From positions 497,501 through 561,500 of the forward strand of contig NC_008255.1 of assembly GCF_000014145.1 (NCBI RefSeq): DNA of 64,000 bases, read 5' to 3'. Of this stretch, positions 28,832 through 39,400 are shown in pieces; positions within the stretch are counted from its first letter, which is position 1, and each line of letters begins with the position of its first letter. A program made the position numbers and the translations under genes. The stretch comes from Cytophaga hutchinsonii ATCC 33406 (GTDB taxonomy: Bacteria > Bacteroidota > Bacteroidia > Cytophagales > Cytophagaceae). Below the pieces are notes generated by a model, which made no database searches, was not told the origin of the DNA, and saw only the letters and a list, made by a program, of their open reading frames with translations.

Positions 28832-29384
28832 ATGAGTTCAAAATATAATAGGAGATGGGCAATATGCGCATTTCGTTACATTTACTGTTGTTAACTGGAT
28901 TGATGTATTTACGCGCGATGAATATCGTTCCATTATTATCGATAGTTTAAATTATTGCGTGCAACATAAAGGATTGATTGTACATGCATATTGCATTATG
29001 ACAAATCACGTGCATCTGATTATTAGTGCAATAGATGCACATGTAAATCTTGCTTTTATTGTTCGTGACATTAAAAAATTTACATCCTATAAGTTACTGG
29101 ATACGATTCGGCATAATCCGTTTGAAAGTAAAAAAGAATGGATGCTCTGGATGTTTGAACGAGCAGGCAGTAAAAATGCGAGTAACGAAAGGTGCCAGTT
29201 TTGGCAGAATGGCTATCATCCGGTTGAACTTAGTAATGTAGCTTTAGTTGAACAACGCCTGGAATATATTCACAATAATCCGGTTCGTGCAGGCTTTGTA
29301 TTATCTGCCGAAGAATACAAATACAGCAGTGCGCGTAATTATGCGGGTGGGATAGATTGTATGATGGAAGTAACGTTTTTATAA
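28832..29384 (+). pseudogene. REP-associated tyrosine transposase (RAYT, Y1 family), frameshifted near start
   Basis: From 28836 an open frame encodes YAHFVTFTVVNWIDVF, HKGLIVHAYCIMTNHVHLI (the HUH motif with both His), a central MFERAGSKNASNERCQFWQ, and RLEYIHNNPVRAGFV with the probable catalytic Tyr at 29265-29267. This is the Y1 HUH transposase type that accompanies REP repeats. The native ATG (28832, MSSKY) is in another frame: two bases are missing before GGAGAT compared with the copy at 26694. Only a GTG at 28959 could start in frame, giving 141 residues that keep HUH and Tyr but lose the first strand. It may be inactive or may act from an internal start. Family roles: single-strand cleavage at REP hairpins. 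Confidence 0.8.
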
Positions 29385-29420
29385 TAAGTGCCGAAGTAAC
29401 CTGCCGCCAGTGTTTCTCCT

Positions 29421-29453
29421 GGCGCTAGTGTTTAGCGCAGCGTCACTAGTGCC
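29421..29453 (+). repeat. REP-like hairpin R5 (direct)
   Basis: A 10-bp stem, GGCGCTAGTG with CACTAGTGCC (one G-U pair), surrounds the loop TTTAGCGCAGCGT. It is 36 bp after the transposase stop. Confidence 0.82.
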
Positions 29454-29462
29454 GACCATTTA

Positions 29463-29477
29463 GTAGTCTTTGACTAC
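29463..29477. repeat. Second-family hairpin (GTAGTC-TTT-GACTAC)
   Basis: A perfect 6-bp stem with a TTT loop. Related copies are at 29502-29516 and 29551-29565. Confidence 0.65.
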
Positions 29478-29536
29478 GTTATATTTTGTAATATATAGAA
29501 ATGCAGTCAAAGACTGGGGAATAATAGACACCAGTC

Positions 29537-29606
29537 AATGTTATTGAAATGTAGTCAAAGACTACAGAATGAATGACACCAGTCGCGCTGCGCTAAAGAC
29601 TGGCGC
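29537..29606 (+). repeat. 70-bp exact direct repeat, first copy (holds hairpin and REP R6)
   Basis: This 70-bp stretch recurs without a mismatch at 29739-29808. It contains the second-family hairpin GTAGTC-AAA-GACTAC (29551-29565) and the inverted REP unit R6 (29575-29608; stem CCAGTC with GACTGG, loop GCGCTGCGCTAAA). R5 and R6 face each other as a REPIN-like pair. Confidence 0.85.
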
Positions 29607-29665
29607 TAGGTGATGCATAGATTGCAGGCTGCAAGTAATATTTATAATAAGTACCGGAGTAACCT

Positions 29666-29698
29666 GGCGCTAGTGTTTAGCGAAGCGGCACTAGTGCC
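29666..29698 (+). repeat. REP-like hairpin R7 (direct)
   Basis: The stem GGCGCTAGTG with CACTAGTGCC surrounds the loop TTTAGCGAAGCGG, shifted slightly by one base. The preceding 22 bp (TTATAATAAGTACCGGAGTA) repeat the sequence at the transposase stop (from 29380), so this block is a duplicate of the gene's 3' flank. Confidence 0.8.
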
Positions 29699-29707
29699 TA
29701 TAATTTC

Positions 29708-29722
29708 GCAGTCTTTGACTAC
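29708..29722. repeat. Second-family hairpin (GCAGTC-TTT-GACTAC)
   Basis: GCAGTC pairs with GACTAC through one mismatch over a TTT loop. It sits between R7 and R8. Confidence 0.6.
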
Positions 29723-29738
29723 ATCTTATATTGTAGAA

Positions 29739-29811
29739 AATGTTATTGAAATGTAGTCAAAGACTACAGAATGAATGACACCAGTCGCGCTGCGCTAAAG
29801 ACTGGCGCCAG
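29739..29811 (+). repeat. 70-bp exact direct repeat, second copy (holds hairpin and REP R8)
   Basis: It is identical to 29537-29606 over 70 bp. It contains the hairpin at 29753-29767 and the inverted REP unit R8 (29777-29811, ending GGCGCCAG). R7 and R8 make the third REPIN-like pair. The array ends here, about 70 bp before the nrdA terminator. Confidence 0.85.
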
Positions 29812-29879
29812 AGAGGATGCTCGTATTAATGCCATAATTGTCCAATCATTTAAAAATTAAATCCCTCCTCCCAAAAACA

Positions 29880-29905
29880 AACCCCGGCTCTTTCAAGCCA
29901 GGGTT
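29880..29905 (-). terminator. Terminator of nrdA
   Basis: AACCCCGGCT (29880-29889) pairs with AGCCAGGGTT (29896-29905), with one mismatch and a 6-nt loop, 35 bp beyond the nrdA stop. Confidence 0.7.
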
Positions 29906-29939
29906 CCTATTAATTATTTCATACGTTGTTCCTAAGAAA

Positions 29940-32324
29940 CTATCCGCTGCAGCTTTCGCAGCCTTCCGGATTGTCCAGTGAACACGCCATGTCTTTTGCT
30001 TTCTTCTCAGCGTCTACAATAGACTGGTCTGTTGTACCAGGCGCTAACTGTACTTCCGCCTGTTTCTCTACCGTGAACTGGATCGCGTTTGCCGCAGATT
30101 TCGTTCTTAAGTAGTACATACCTGTTTTTAAGCCTTTGTTCCATGCATAGAAGTGCATCGATGTAAGCTTACCGAAGTTTGCTTCCGGCATGAAGATGTT
30201 TAAGCTCTGGCTCTGGCAGATATACGCGCCGCGGTCTGCAGACATGTCAATCAATGTTTTACCTTTGATCTCCCACGCTGTTTTGTACAGATCTTTTATG
30301 TTCTGCGGAATGTTGTTGATGTTTTGTACAGAACCGTTCATTTCGATCAGTCTGTTTTTCATCTTGTCATCCCAAAGATTCAATTTAATCAGGTCTTTTA
30401 ATAAGTGTTTGTTCACCACTACAAATTCACCCGATAATACACGGCGTGTGTAAATGTTGGATGTATATGGTTCGAAACATTCGTTGTTACCCAGGATCTG
30501 AGACGTAGAAGCAGTAGGCATCGGCGCAACTAATAATGAGTTGCGTACACCGTGTTTCTTCACCTCACGTTTAAGCGCTTCCCAGTCATAACGGCCGGAT
30601 GCAGGTGTTACACCCCACATATCAAACTGGAAGATTCCTTTTGATACCGGAGAACCTTTAAATGTTTCGTATGGTCCAAGTTTTTCAGCCAGATCTTTAG
30701 AAGCCGTCATAGCAGCATAATAGATCGTTTCGTGAATATCGATGTTCAGCTGTTTTGCTTCATCGGATTCGAATGGCATACGAAGTAAAATGAACGCATC
30801 TGCTAAGCCCTGTACACCCAAACCGATCGGACGGTGACGTTTGTTGGAACGTTCTGCTTCCGGTACCGGGTAGTAGTTTACATCGATGATCTTATTTAAG
30901 TTCTTCGTAGCAACATACGTTACATCATATAACTTCTGGTGGTCAAATTTTCCGTTGATCACGAACTTAGGCAAGGCAAGAGAAGCCAGGTTACAAACGG
31001 CAACTTCTTCCGGCGATGTAAATTCCATGATTTCTGTACACAAGTTCGAAGACTTGATTGTACCTAAGTTTTTCTGGTTTGATTTACGGTTCGCAGCATC
31101 TTTGTATAACATGTACGGAGTACCTGTTTCAACCTGTGCTTCTAAGATCGCAAACCAAAGTTCCTGTGCTTTGATTGTTTTACGTGCACGTCCTTCTTTT
31201 TCGTATTTCTCATACAAAGCTTCGAAGTCTTTGCCATAGCAATCAGCCAAACCTGGCGCTTCGTGCGGACAGAATAAGGACCAGTCGCCGTTTTCTTCCA
31301 CACGCTTCATGAATAAATCTGAGATCCACATGGCGTAGAACAAATCACGCGCGCGCATTTCTTCTTTACCGTGGTTCTTTCTTAAGTCAAGGAATTCAAA
31401 TACATCTGCATGCCATGGCTCAAGGTAAATAGCAAAAGCCCCTTTACGCTTTCCGCCGCCCTGATCTACATAACGTGCTGTATCGTTAAATACACGCAGC
31501 ATCGGGATAATACCGTTAGACGTACCGTTGGTACCTTTAATGTAAGAACCGGTTGCGCGGATATTGTGAATGCTAAGACCGATTCCGCCCGCAGACTGGG
31601 AGATCTTTGCACATTGTTTTAATGTTTCGTAAATACCATCAATGGAATCATCCTGCGTTGTTAGTAAGAAACAAGAAGATAATTGTGGTTTTGGCGTACC
31701 TGAGTTAAATAAGGTAGGCGTAGCATGTGTGAACCAGCGTTCAGACATTAAGTTGTATGTTTCAATCGCTGCGTCGATATCACCGGAGTGAATACCGCAG
31801 GATACACGCATCAGCATGTGCTGCGGGCGCTCAACGATTTTACCATCCACTTTCAGCAGGTATGATTTTTCAAGTGTTTTGAAACCGAAGTAATCATAAC
31901 CGTAATCGCGGTCATAAATAATAGCAGAGTCAAGGATCGCCGCATTCTTACGGATGAATTCATACACCTCGTTAGAGATCATAGACGCGTTTTCACCCGT
32001 CTTTGGATCTACATAGGTATACAAGCGCTTCATCGTGTTTGCAAACGATTTACTTGTTTTCTTATGCAGGTTAGAAACAGCAATACGAGCAGCTAATGTA
32101 GCGTAATCGGGATGCTTGGTAGTCATAGAAGCAGCAGTCTCTGCAGCTAAATGATCCAGTTCCTCTGTGGTTACACCATCATACAACCCATCAATCACTC
32201 GTTTCGCAACGGATGTAGGGTCAACGTAGTTCATGTCCAGCCCGTAGCAAAGTCTTTCGATGCGGGATGTGATTTTGTCGAATTTTACAGACTCTCGTCT
32301 GCCGTCTCGTTTAAGTACTAACAT
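29940..32324 (-). CDS. nrdA: Ribonucleoside-diphosphate reductase, alpha subunit
   Basis: The large subunit of class I ribonucleotide reductase reduces ribonucleotides to deoxyribonucleotides for DNA synthesis. The ATG at 32324 gives 794 residues; the TTG two codons earlier is less likely. Residues 1-90 are an ATP-cone ([16 protein letters not shown]). Catalytic features are [16 protein letters not shown] and AVCNLASL with the conserved Cys residues, the loop [11 protein letters not shown], and the C-terminal redox pair in GCESCSG. The radical-transfer tyrosine region is near [12 protein letters not shown]. It follows nrdB on the same strand 59 bp later, so the two probably form an operon. 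Function is very sure. Confidence 0.97.
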   Translation of the reverse strand: MLVLKRDGRRESVKFDKITSRIERLCYGLDMNYVDPTSVAKRVIDGLYDGVTTEELDHLAAETAASMTTKHPDYATLAARIAVSNLHKKTSKSFANTMKRLYTYVDPKTGENASMISNEVYEFIRKNAAILDSAIIYDRDYGYDYFGFKTLEKSYLLKVDGKIVERPQHMLMRVSCGIHSGDIDAAIETYNLMSERWFTHATPTLFNSGTPKPQLSSCFLLTTQDDSIDGIYETLKQCAKISQSAGGIGLSIHNIRATGSYIKGTNGTSNGIIPMLRVFNDTARYVDQGGGKRKGAFAIYLEPWHADVFEFLDLRKNHGKEEMRARDLFYAMWISDLFMKRVEENGDWSLFCPHEAPGLADCYGKDFEALYEKYEKEGRARKTIKAQELWFAILEAQVETGTPYMLYKDAANRKSNQKNLGTIKSSNLCTEIMEFTSPEEVAVCNLASLALPKFVINGKFDHQKLYDVTYVATKNLNKIIDVNYYPVPEAERSNKRHRPIGLGVQGLADAFILLRMPFESDEAKQLNIDIHETIYYAAMTASKDLAEKLGPYETFKGSPVSKGIFQFDMWGVTPASGRYDWEALKREVKKHGVRNSLLVAPMPTASTSQILGNNECFEPYTSNIYTRRVLSGEFVVVNKHLLKDLIKLNLWDDKMKNRLIEMNGSVQNINNIPQNIKDLYKTAWEIKGKTLIDMSADRGAYICQSQSLNIFMPEANFGKLTSMHFYAWNKGLKTGMYYLRTKSAANAIQFTVEKQAEVQLAPGTTDQSIVDAEKKAKDMACSLDNPEGCESCSG

Positions 32325-32383
32325 AAGCAAAAGCTAAAAAGGATTTAATGTTATCTTATAATTAAATATAATGAATTTTACGG

Positions 32384-33358
32384 TTAAAAATCTTCGTCCA
32401 GACTGAATTTTTGTGAATCTTTTTCTGCCATTACACCAGATTTCTGATACTCAGAAACTCTCTTTTCAAAGAAGTTTGTTTTTCCCTGCAGAGAGATCAT
32501 CTCCATGAAGTCAAACGGGTTGGTTGCGTTGAATTGTTTCGGCACACCTAACGCAACCAGTAAACGGTCTGCAACAAATTCGATGTATTGCTGCATCAGA
32601 CGTGCGTTCATACCAATAAGGTCAACCGGTAAGGAATCCGTAACGAACTCTTTTTCGATCTCCACGGCTTCCAGGATGATCTGGATCACACGTTCCGCCG
32701 GAAGCTTATTGTTGATGTATTTCGTATACAACAGACACGCGAAGTCACAATGTAAACCTTCGTCTCTGGAGATTAGTTCGTTCGAAAAGCTCAAACCTGG
32801 CATTAAACCGCGTTTTTTCAACCAGAATACCGAACAGAACGAACCGGAGAAGAAAATACCTTCAACGGCTGCAAATGCGATAATATTTTCAATGAAAGAA
32901 CCATTGTCGATGAAACGAAGCGCCCAGTCAGCCTTTTTCTTCACACAAGGAACCGTATCAATCGCGTTGAATAAACGGTCTTTTTCTTTCGGATCTTTAA
33001 TATAGGTGTCAATTAACAGCGAATAGGTCTCAGAGTGGATGTTTTCCATCATGATCTGGAACCCGTAGAAGCACTTCGCTTCCGGGATCTGCACCTTTTC
33101 AAGAAAATTAACGGCCAGGTTTTCGTTTACGATACCATCACTGGCAGCAAAAAACGCAAGCACATGCGAAATAAAGTGACGCTCACCGTCATTCAGATTA
33201 GCCCAGTCAATAAGATCCTGAGAAAGGTCAATTTCTTCAGCCGTCCAGAAGCTCGCTTCTTCCTGCTTATACATTGCCCAAATATCATCATGCTTAATAG
33301 GGAATAGAACAAATCTGTTCTTATTCTCTTTTAGTAATGGTTCTTCTAATAGACTCAT
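32384..33358 (-). CDS. nrdB: Ribonucleoside-diphosphate reductase, beta subunit
   Basis: The small, radical-generating subunit of class I ribonucleotide reductase. It has 324 residues and starts at an [11 protein letters not shown] and [13 protein letters not shown] provide the first metal ligands. The signature [15 protein letters not shown] carries Glu, His and the radical Tyr in the spacing ExxHxxxY. Later helices hold [16 protein letters not shown] with further Glu and His ligands. The presence of the Tyr argues for a tyrosyl-radical enzyme. It is the first gene of the nrdB-nrdA unit. I saw no clear NrdR box upstream. Confidence 0.97.
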   Translation of the reverse strand: MSLLEEPLLKENKNRFVLFPIKHDDIWAMYKQEEASFWTAEEIDLSQDLIDWANLNDGERHFISHVLAFFAASDGIVNENLAVNFLEKVQIPEAKCFYGFQIMMENIHSETYSLLIDTYIKDPKEKDRLFNAIDTVPCVKKKADWALRFIDNGSFIENIIAFAAVEGIFFSGSFCSVFWLKKRGLMPGLSFSNELISRDEGLHCDFACLLYTKYINNKLPAERVIQIILEAVEIEKEFVTDSLPVDLIGMNARLMQQYIEFVADRLLVALGVPKQFNATNPFDFMEMISLQGKTNFFEKRVSEYQKSGVMAEKDSQKFSLDEDF

Positions 33359-33857
33359 ATGTAGCGTACGTTTTGCAGTGCAAACAATTATTAATGCGTA
33401 TAAAGATAACAGCCCTTATACTGCTGTATTCTATGTAAATAGTTTCGTATTTGAATCAAGACTTACAAATCACAGAGTATAGCGACACGGCGCGTGTTTG
33501 CTAGGTATTGCTGTAACATTCGTAATGTGAACAGATCAAAAAAGAATTACTTGACTAGCCCAATCGGCACTATACAAAAATGATAAAATTGGCAGTCAAA
33601 ACCAAAGTCGGTCCGAATACTGTTTTCCACATTTCGATTTGTAAGAAAATGCCTCAAAATGGATAACATCTGTTAAACAGTTCAATACAAAAAAGTGAAT
33701 ATTTGTCAGGCCTTTTTTAGCTTATTTTGACCGTTTTTAAATAAATGAAACTTTTCCACACTGTGCAACTTTGAATTAATTCGGAATAATGGTTGGTTGT
33801 TTGCCGGAGAAACTGTACATTTGCAATCCTATTTATTAAAAATAAACCAATAAGATC
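33359..33857. other. Divergent intergenic region, 499 bp
   Basis: This spacer lies between nrdB and rplU. Apart from the rplU promoter at its right end I see no hairpin terminator, RNA gene or open frame of note. The nrdB promoter must lie in the left part but has no exact TAnnTTTG box. Confidence 0.5.
33793..33823 (+). promoter_or_regulatory. Putative Bacteroidetes promoter of rplU-rpmA
   Basis: TTG at 33793-33795 is followed after 20 nt by TACATTTG (33816-33823), a full match to the -7 consensus TAnnTTTG. It is 34 bp before the rplU ATG. Confidence 0.55.
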
Positions 33858-34166
33858 ATGTACGCAATTGTAGAAATTGGAGGCAAGCAGTACAAAGTAG
33901 AAAAAGATCATTTTATCTACGTTTACAGATTAGAAGGCGCTGAAGGCTCTGCTGTAACGTTCGATAACGTTCTTTTACTCGCCGACAATAACCAGTACCA
34001 GGTAGGTGCGCCAAGCGTAGCAGGCGCTTCAGTATCAGGAAAAATCCTTGAGCATCTTAAAGATGACAAAGTTACGGCTTTCAAAAAGAAACGTAGAAAA
34101 GGATTTAGAAAAACTGTCGGTTTCCGTCAGTCATTAACTAAAGTTTTGATCACATCGCTTAACTAA
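33858..34166 (+). CDS. rplU: 50S ribosomal protein L21
   Basis: This 102-residue protein has the L21 signatures MYAIVEIGGKQYKVEKD at the start and the basic C-terminal KKRRKGFRKTVGFRQ that binds 23S rRNA. It is a structural part of the large ribosomal subunit. rpmA follows 27 bp later, the standard rplU-rpmA operon. A promoter box precedes it. Confidence 0.97.
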   Translation: MYAIVEIGGKQYKVEKDHFIYVYRLEGAEGSAVTFDNVLLLADNNQYQVGAPSVAGASVSGKILEHLKDDKVTAFKKKRRKGFRKTVGFRQSLTKVLITSLN

Positions 34167-34193
34167 TTTCAGTAAGCTTAATATTTAAATACC

Positions 34194-34463
34194 ATGGCAC
34201 ACAAAAAAGGGGTCGGTAGTTCAAGAAACGGTCGTGAATCACATAGCAAACGTCTAGGTGTAAAATTATTTGGTGGACAGGCAGCTATCGCCGGTAACAT
34301 CATTGTAAGACAACGCGGAACACAGCATCATCCGGGTGAAAATGTAGGTATCGGAAAAGATCATACATTATTCGCTTTAACGGACGGTGTAGTAACGTTC
34401 AGAAAAGGTCGTCAGGACCGTTCATTCGTTTCTGTTCTTCCTGTAGCTGAAGCAAAAGCTTAA
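34194..34463 (+). CDS. rpmA: 50S ribosomal protein L27
   Basis: The product has 89 residues. [19 protein letters not shown] is the classic L27 start, and there is no N-terminal extension of the type cleaved in some Firmicutes. [19 protein letters not shown] is the family signature. Its N-terminal tail reaches the peptidyl-transferase centre of the ribosome. It is second in the rplU-rpmA operon and is closed by a strong terminator. Confidence 0.97.
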   Translation: MAHKKGVGSSRNGRESHSKRLGVKLFGGQAAIAGNIIVRQRGTQHHPGENVGIGKDHTLFALTDGVVTFRKGRQDRSFVSVLPVAEAKA

Positions 34464-34487
34464 GTAAGGTTTCTTACTAAAACGTAT

Positions 34488-34531
34488 AAAAAAAGAACTC
34501 CTGTCCACATCTGTGGATTGGAGTTCTTTTT
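34488..34531 (+). terminator. Terminator of rplU-rpmA
   Basis: A 12-bp outer stem (34490-34501 with 34520-34531) with an inner TCCACA/TGTGGA stem ends in a T run. Confidence 0.92.
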
Positions 34532-34697
34532 GTTGATATCAAGTTTAAAGACAAATGCGGAAAGCTAAAGGCTTCTTGCCTCATCGTATACGGAGGGATC
34601 ATTTCAGCTTTGAAAAGAAATGAACAGATTATGTTGGTTTGTTAAAACGGTCGGGTACATTTTTCGTTTCAATACTAATACGGTCCGGTTACCATCT

Positions 34698-36311
34698 ATG
34701 AGAACACGCTTTCTTGTGCTACTATATTGCGCTACCTGTTTTTACACAAAAGCTTTTATTTACTACGTCGATCCCAACAATGGCGGCTCCAACAGTAATT
34801 CGGGCCTGATCGGCTCCCCCTGGGCAACCATTCAAAAGGCGGCATCCACCGCACAGGCAGGTGATACAGTATATGTACAGACAGGTACGTATGCTGAAAA
34901 AGTAGCATTTAATCATTCCGGCACCGAAGACGCGTTGATCACATTTATTGGGGTCGGTTCTGTAGTGGTACAGGAGCCTGCAAACACAACCGTATGGTCG
35001 GGTACGTTTACTGTTACTAATAAAAGCTATATCCGCATTCAGCATTTCAACATTCAGAATGCTTACTGGTTTGGCATTTATGTGGAATCCAGCGATCATA
35101 TTTATGTAGAAAATAATTCTACCTACAATACAGGTGCATCGGGCATCAGTGTCTGGCATTCATCGCATGTATATGCCGCGCACAATACGGTGCGTAAAGC
35201 CTGTTATCAGAGCCTTTCAACGGGTTCGCAGGAATGCATTACTTTTTCCGGTGTGTCGGATTTTGAAATCCATCACAATGAAATCTATGAAAGCGGAGGT
35301 TCAACAAACGGTGGCGAAGGGATTGATGCGAAGGAAGATTGTGCCAACGGAAAAATATATAACAACATGGTACACGATCTGATTCGTTTGGGAATCTACA
35401 TTGATTGCTGGAACAAGACGCTGCATGATATTGACATTTATAACAATAAAGTGTTTCAATGTAAAGAAGGGATCGTAATTTCTTCTGAAGATGGCGGTAC
35501 CGTTAGTGATGTACGTGTATTCAATAATATTCTGTACAGCAACGCACATTTCGGAATTACTGTTGCTGATTATGTGCTGAACGGTCCGCGCAAAAATATC
35601 TCTATTATGAATAATACAATTTATAATAATGGCTTTGGTGATGCGAATACCGGATGGGGTGGCGGCATTATTATTCTGACAGCGAATGTGTCTGATGTGG
35701 CAGTCTTTAATAACATTGTTTCGGAAAACGATGCCATGCAGATCTCCGATAAATCAGGCCGGGCAACAGTATCTGTAACCAATAATCTTATCTATGGCTA
35801 CCGCGGCCATAACTGGACCAATGAAGTAAAAGGTACAAATGCTGTGGAAAGTAATCCGCTGTTTAGAGATGTAAATGGCGCAGATAATATTTCGGGGAAT
35901 GCAGACGATGATCTGAATGTGACGTCTGAAAGTGCTGCGATCAACCACGGGATAAATACCAATGCACCTTCATTTGATTTTAATTATTACCAGCGGCCGG
36001 CTGAAAATGTTGCAGATATCGGGGCATATGAATCAAACAGTATTCCGTTGACGAATAAAAAGATCAGTCCTGCAGCAGAACAATTGATCCAGGTGTATCC
36101 CAATCCCAGCAATACAGGTATCTTTAATGTGAAATGCATCAAGCCTGTCGATCGTATGGAAATTGCTGACATGACGGGCACCATTATCCAGTGTTTTACT
36201 TCACCCAATGAAACAATACTGCATGTGGCACTATTGAAACCGGGTATGTATCTGATGCGTGTTTATTCGCAGGATATTTGTCAGGTATATAAAATAATTA
36301 AATCAGATTAA
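34698..36311 (+). CDS. Parallel beta-helix secreted protein with T9SS sorting domain
   Basis: The ATG at 34698 gives 537 residues, starting at a signal peptide (RTRFLVLLYCATCF); the start at 34620 would put 26 residues before it. The mature N-terminus YYVDPNNGG, then GSPWATIQKA and GDTVYVQTGTYAEKV, is the usual opening of right-handed parallel beta-helix proteins. Many following turns repeat the pattern IYNNxxxxC, as in VENNSTYNTGASGISV and IYNNKVFQC. Members often bind or cleave polysaccharides such as pectin, but no lyase residues can be named with confidence. The last ~80 residues are a type A T9SS sorting domain (VYPNPSNTGIF, LKPGMYLMRV). Confidence 0.9.
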   Translation: MRTRFLVLLYCATCFYTKAFIYYVDPNNGGSNSNSGLIGSPWATIQKAASTAQAGDTVYVQTGTYAEKVAFNHSGTEDALITFIGVGSVVVQEPANTTVWSGTFTVTNKSYIRIQHFNIQNAYWFGIYVESSDHIYVENNSTYNTGASGISVWHSSHVYAAHNTVRKACYQSLSTGSQECITFSGVSDFEIHHNEIYESGGSTNGGEGIDAKEDCANGKIYNNMVHDLIRLGIYIDCWNKTLHDIDIYNNKVFQCKEGIVISSEDGGTVSDVRVFNNILYSNAHFGITVADYVLNGPRKNISIMNNTIYNNGFGDANTGWGGGIIILTANVSDVAVFNNIVSENDAMQISDKSGRATVSVTNNLIYGYRGHNWTNEVKGTNAVESNPLFRDVNGADNISGNADDDLNVTSESAAINHGINTNAPSFDFNYYQRPAENVADIGAYESNSIPLTNKKISPAAEQLIQVYPNPSNTGIFNVKCIKPVDRMEIADMTGTIIQCFTSPNETILHVALLKPGMYLMRVYSQDICQVYKIIKSD

Positions 36312-36449
36312 TGTATTTCCGTTTCAACTAATTGTTTTATAAAAAGTATTTATGCTATTTTTTAAATATATTTTTTTATCTGTGCAATAAAGTGTCATTT
36401 TAAGATGAAATACCTAGATTGTAATCTTATTGATAAATATGATTTTAAT

Positions 36450-39400
36450 ATGAAATTAATTTTACTGATTTTTAACAAAGTGCACCTTGTGCTGATGCTC
36501 TTACTTATTTCGGGTTCAACAATTGCCCAGCACTGTGGAGTAGGGCATGAGTTTCACGAAACATTGAAACAAAACGATCATTTTTCACAGGCATCCAGAA
36601 CAGCAAGTATATCTCCTGTTAATGGTATTCTTTACATTCCTTTAACGATACATTTTGTACGCCATACAAATGGTTCTTATTCTAAAAACAATTCTCTTGA
36701 ACCCCTGTATCATAGTTTGCTAAGCCTGAACAGAGTCTTCTCCAACGCACATATTCAGTTTTATATAAATGGAAATATTGATTATATAAACAATGATGAC
36801 TATTTATATCCTGTACGGGATGGTGCAAAGCACATTGAATTGCTTGCAAATTATAAAAATCCGAATACCGCTAACATCTGGATCCTGGATGGCTGGTCAG
36901 GTTCTCCGGGAATTGCAGGTTTAGGCGGGCCATCCGGTGTTGAATTAGCTGACCTTTCTGAGCGAACAGTAATTCATGAGTTCGGGCACTTTTTTACATT
37001 GATTCATACCTTTGATTTTGCAAAAGGTGTTGAAAAGGTTAAGCGAGTTGGTGGAAACTGTGCCACTGCCGGCGATGAAATTTGTGATACAGAAGCAGAC
37101 CCATCTGATCTGAAGGCACCTCAGCTTATTGGTGAAGTTTTAAGTCATGAAAGATGCGTGGTCACTTCCAACACAAGAGATCTTAATAATGATCCATACA
37201 CGCCGCCATTTGATAACTTCATGTCTTATTATGATAACAAATGCGGATTCAAATTTACGCCTCAGCAATATGAGCGCATGGTTGCAAGTATACCTTTGTA
37301 TCATTCTTCTTATACAGATATGCAGGGAGCCGGACTTTCCGGAGCGCCGGCATCGTTAAAAATAACAGCAAAACAGGGATATGATGAAATTTCCTGGGTG
37401 AACAGCTCAGGTTCATTGGGTACAATCGTTGAATATTCAACGGATGGAGGCGGAAGCTGGACTGTAATGATTGGTGTTAAAGCTGCTGTTACGAAAAGTT
37501 TACTTTCAGATATCCGTACCGGTAATGCCTATTTATTCAGAGCCCGGCATTTAAACAGTATTACCTATTCTTCTTCCGTAAGCTATACGCCAGCCAACGC
37601 ACATCCAATTATTCCTATCGTTTTAGATGCTCCTGTAACTGATTTCTCTTCAATAGGGGGCGTTTCTGTTGCAAATACAAGTTTGAATAATCAAACAAAT
37701 ATTCAAGAGAATTATACGTTTAATGCGTTCACACCTACTCCTGCCTTTTTCATCGGAGGAAATTTTAATCTTGATCTGAAAGTTAAAGTCATTGAAGATG
37801 GTAATGGCGGTACAGGCTGGGGGCCTACATATATGTATGTATATTTAGATGAAAATGGAGACGGTGATTTTGATGATGCCGGAGAAGTTAAATACCGGGA
37901 ACCAAACAGATTTGGCCCTATGACGGTTTCAGTTCCTGTATCCGTTTCGTCTCAGGCAACTACAGGTTATAAACGTATGCGTATCCGTTCGTTTGCGCAA
38001 AATAATACTAACAGTCCGAATGGAATGTATAACTATAGCGAAACAGAAGATTATCTGATACAATTTGTTAAAGATGTAGCGTTGACTTCTATCAACAGTG
38101 TTTACAATGAATCAAACAAAACGATTGAACTCACCTGGACAGATAATACGAATGATTATAATTATGTGATTGAACGAAGTATTGACGGTGTCAATTTTTT
38201 ACCGGTAGAAACAACTACGGTTTCAACACCTAAATTGTATGTTGATTCGGATATTGCACTGGGTCAAAAATATTTTTATCGGGTAAAACATGTACATGGC
38301 GCTTTATACAGCACCGTAACGGAGCAATTTATTAAAGATATACCTCCAACACTTACCGGAGTTTATAATCAACAGGATAACACGATTGACCTTAGCTGGA
38401 CAGATAATACCAATGCCTATAATTACATAATTGAAAGAAGTATTGATGGAATTAATTTTTCAACAGTAAAAACAACTACGGTTTCAACACCTAAAGTGTA
38501 TGCAGACACAGATGTTGTGCCCGATCAGGAGTATTCTTACCGGATAAAACATGTCACCGGAACTATATATAGTTCTATAGCGGATGTTATGACAACTGTA
38601 ATAAACCCTGAGTTAAGTTATTGTTTACCTGAAAGTAATTTTGGGTGCTATAGTTTTGAACTTTCTGAATTTGCTATCCCTTCGATTAATTTCGTTAATA
38701 ATACTGCGGGGAATTGTGGGTATACGTCAGAAGGCTATTCAGATCTATATGCTACTAAAACAATTAATCTTATAGCGGGGAATAGCTATGCATACACCAT
38801 GAAAAATGATAGAGATGAATGGTATGATTTTAATATGCATTTGGATGTAAATCAAAATGGAATTTTTGAACCGTCAGAAGCACTTGTTAATTTCCATACG
38901 GAAGGTACTGATGCTCCTTTTGATGCGGGACCTTTTGTTGTTCCTGTATCAGCTATTAATGGATATACACGTTTAAGACTTAGAAATTATATTTATACGA
39001 ATGACCCGTGTACAGAGGCGATATTTGGTGAGACGGAAGATTATAAAGTACTCATTTCGGGAGGTAAAGAAGGCATTGTAATTAATACAACGATTACACA
39101 CGTTGAGACAGATCAAATATCTGTTTCATGGTCTGCAAGAGCAGGTTCAAACCCCACAGGATACAAACTGAAAATATCAACAGATGGAATTTCATATTCA
39201 AGTGTCATTACATTAACTGGCAGTCAGGCATCATATACATATACCGGTTTGCAACCTAATCAAAGATATTTTATACAGGTTGTCGCTTTAGGTACAGTAT
39301 CATCTGATCCTAAAACAATGTGGACCTACACATTGCCTTTAAGCACCTCAATTTTAGATGGAGCACCGGTTGAAACAAAAATACTTTCTGCATATCCCAA

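Noticed and set aside
28375-29811. CRISPR array
   Set aside because: The repeats are hairpins in both orientations with irregular spacing, not equal direct repeats with unique spacers.
33359-33600. NrdR box upstream of nrdB
   Set aside because: No pair of matching boxes was seen, so no operator is called.
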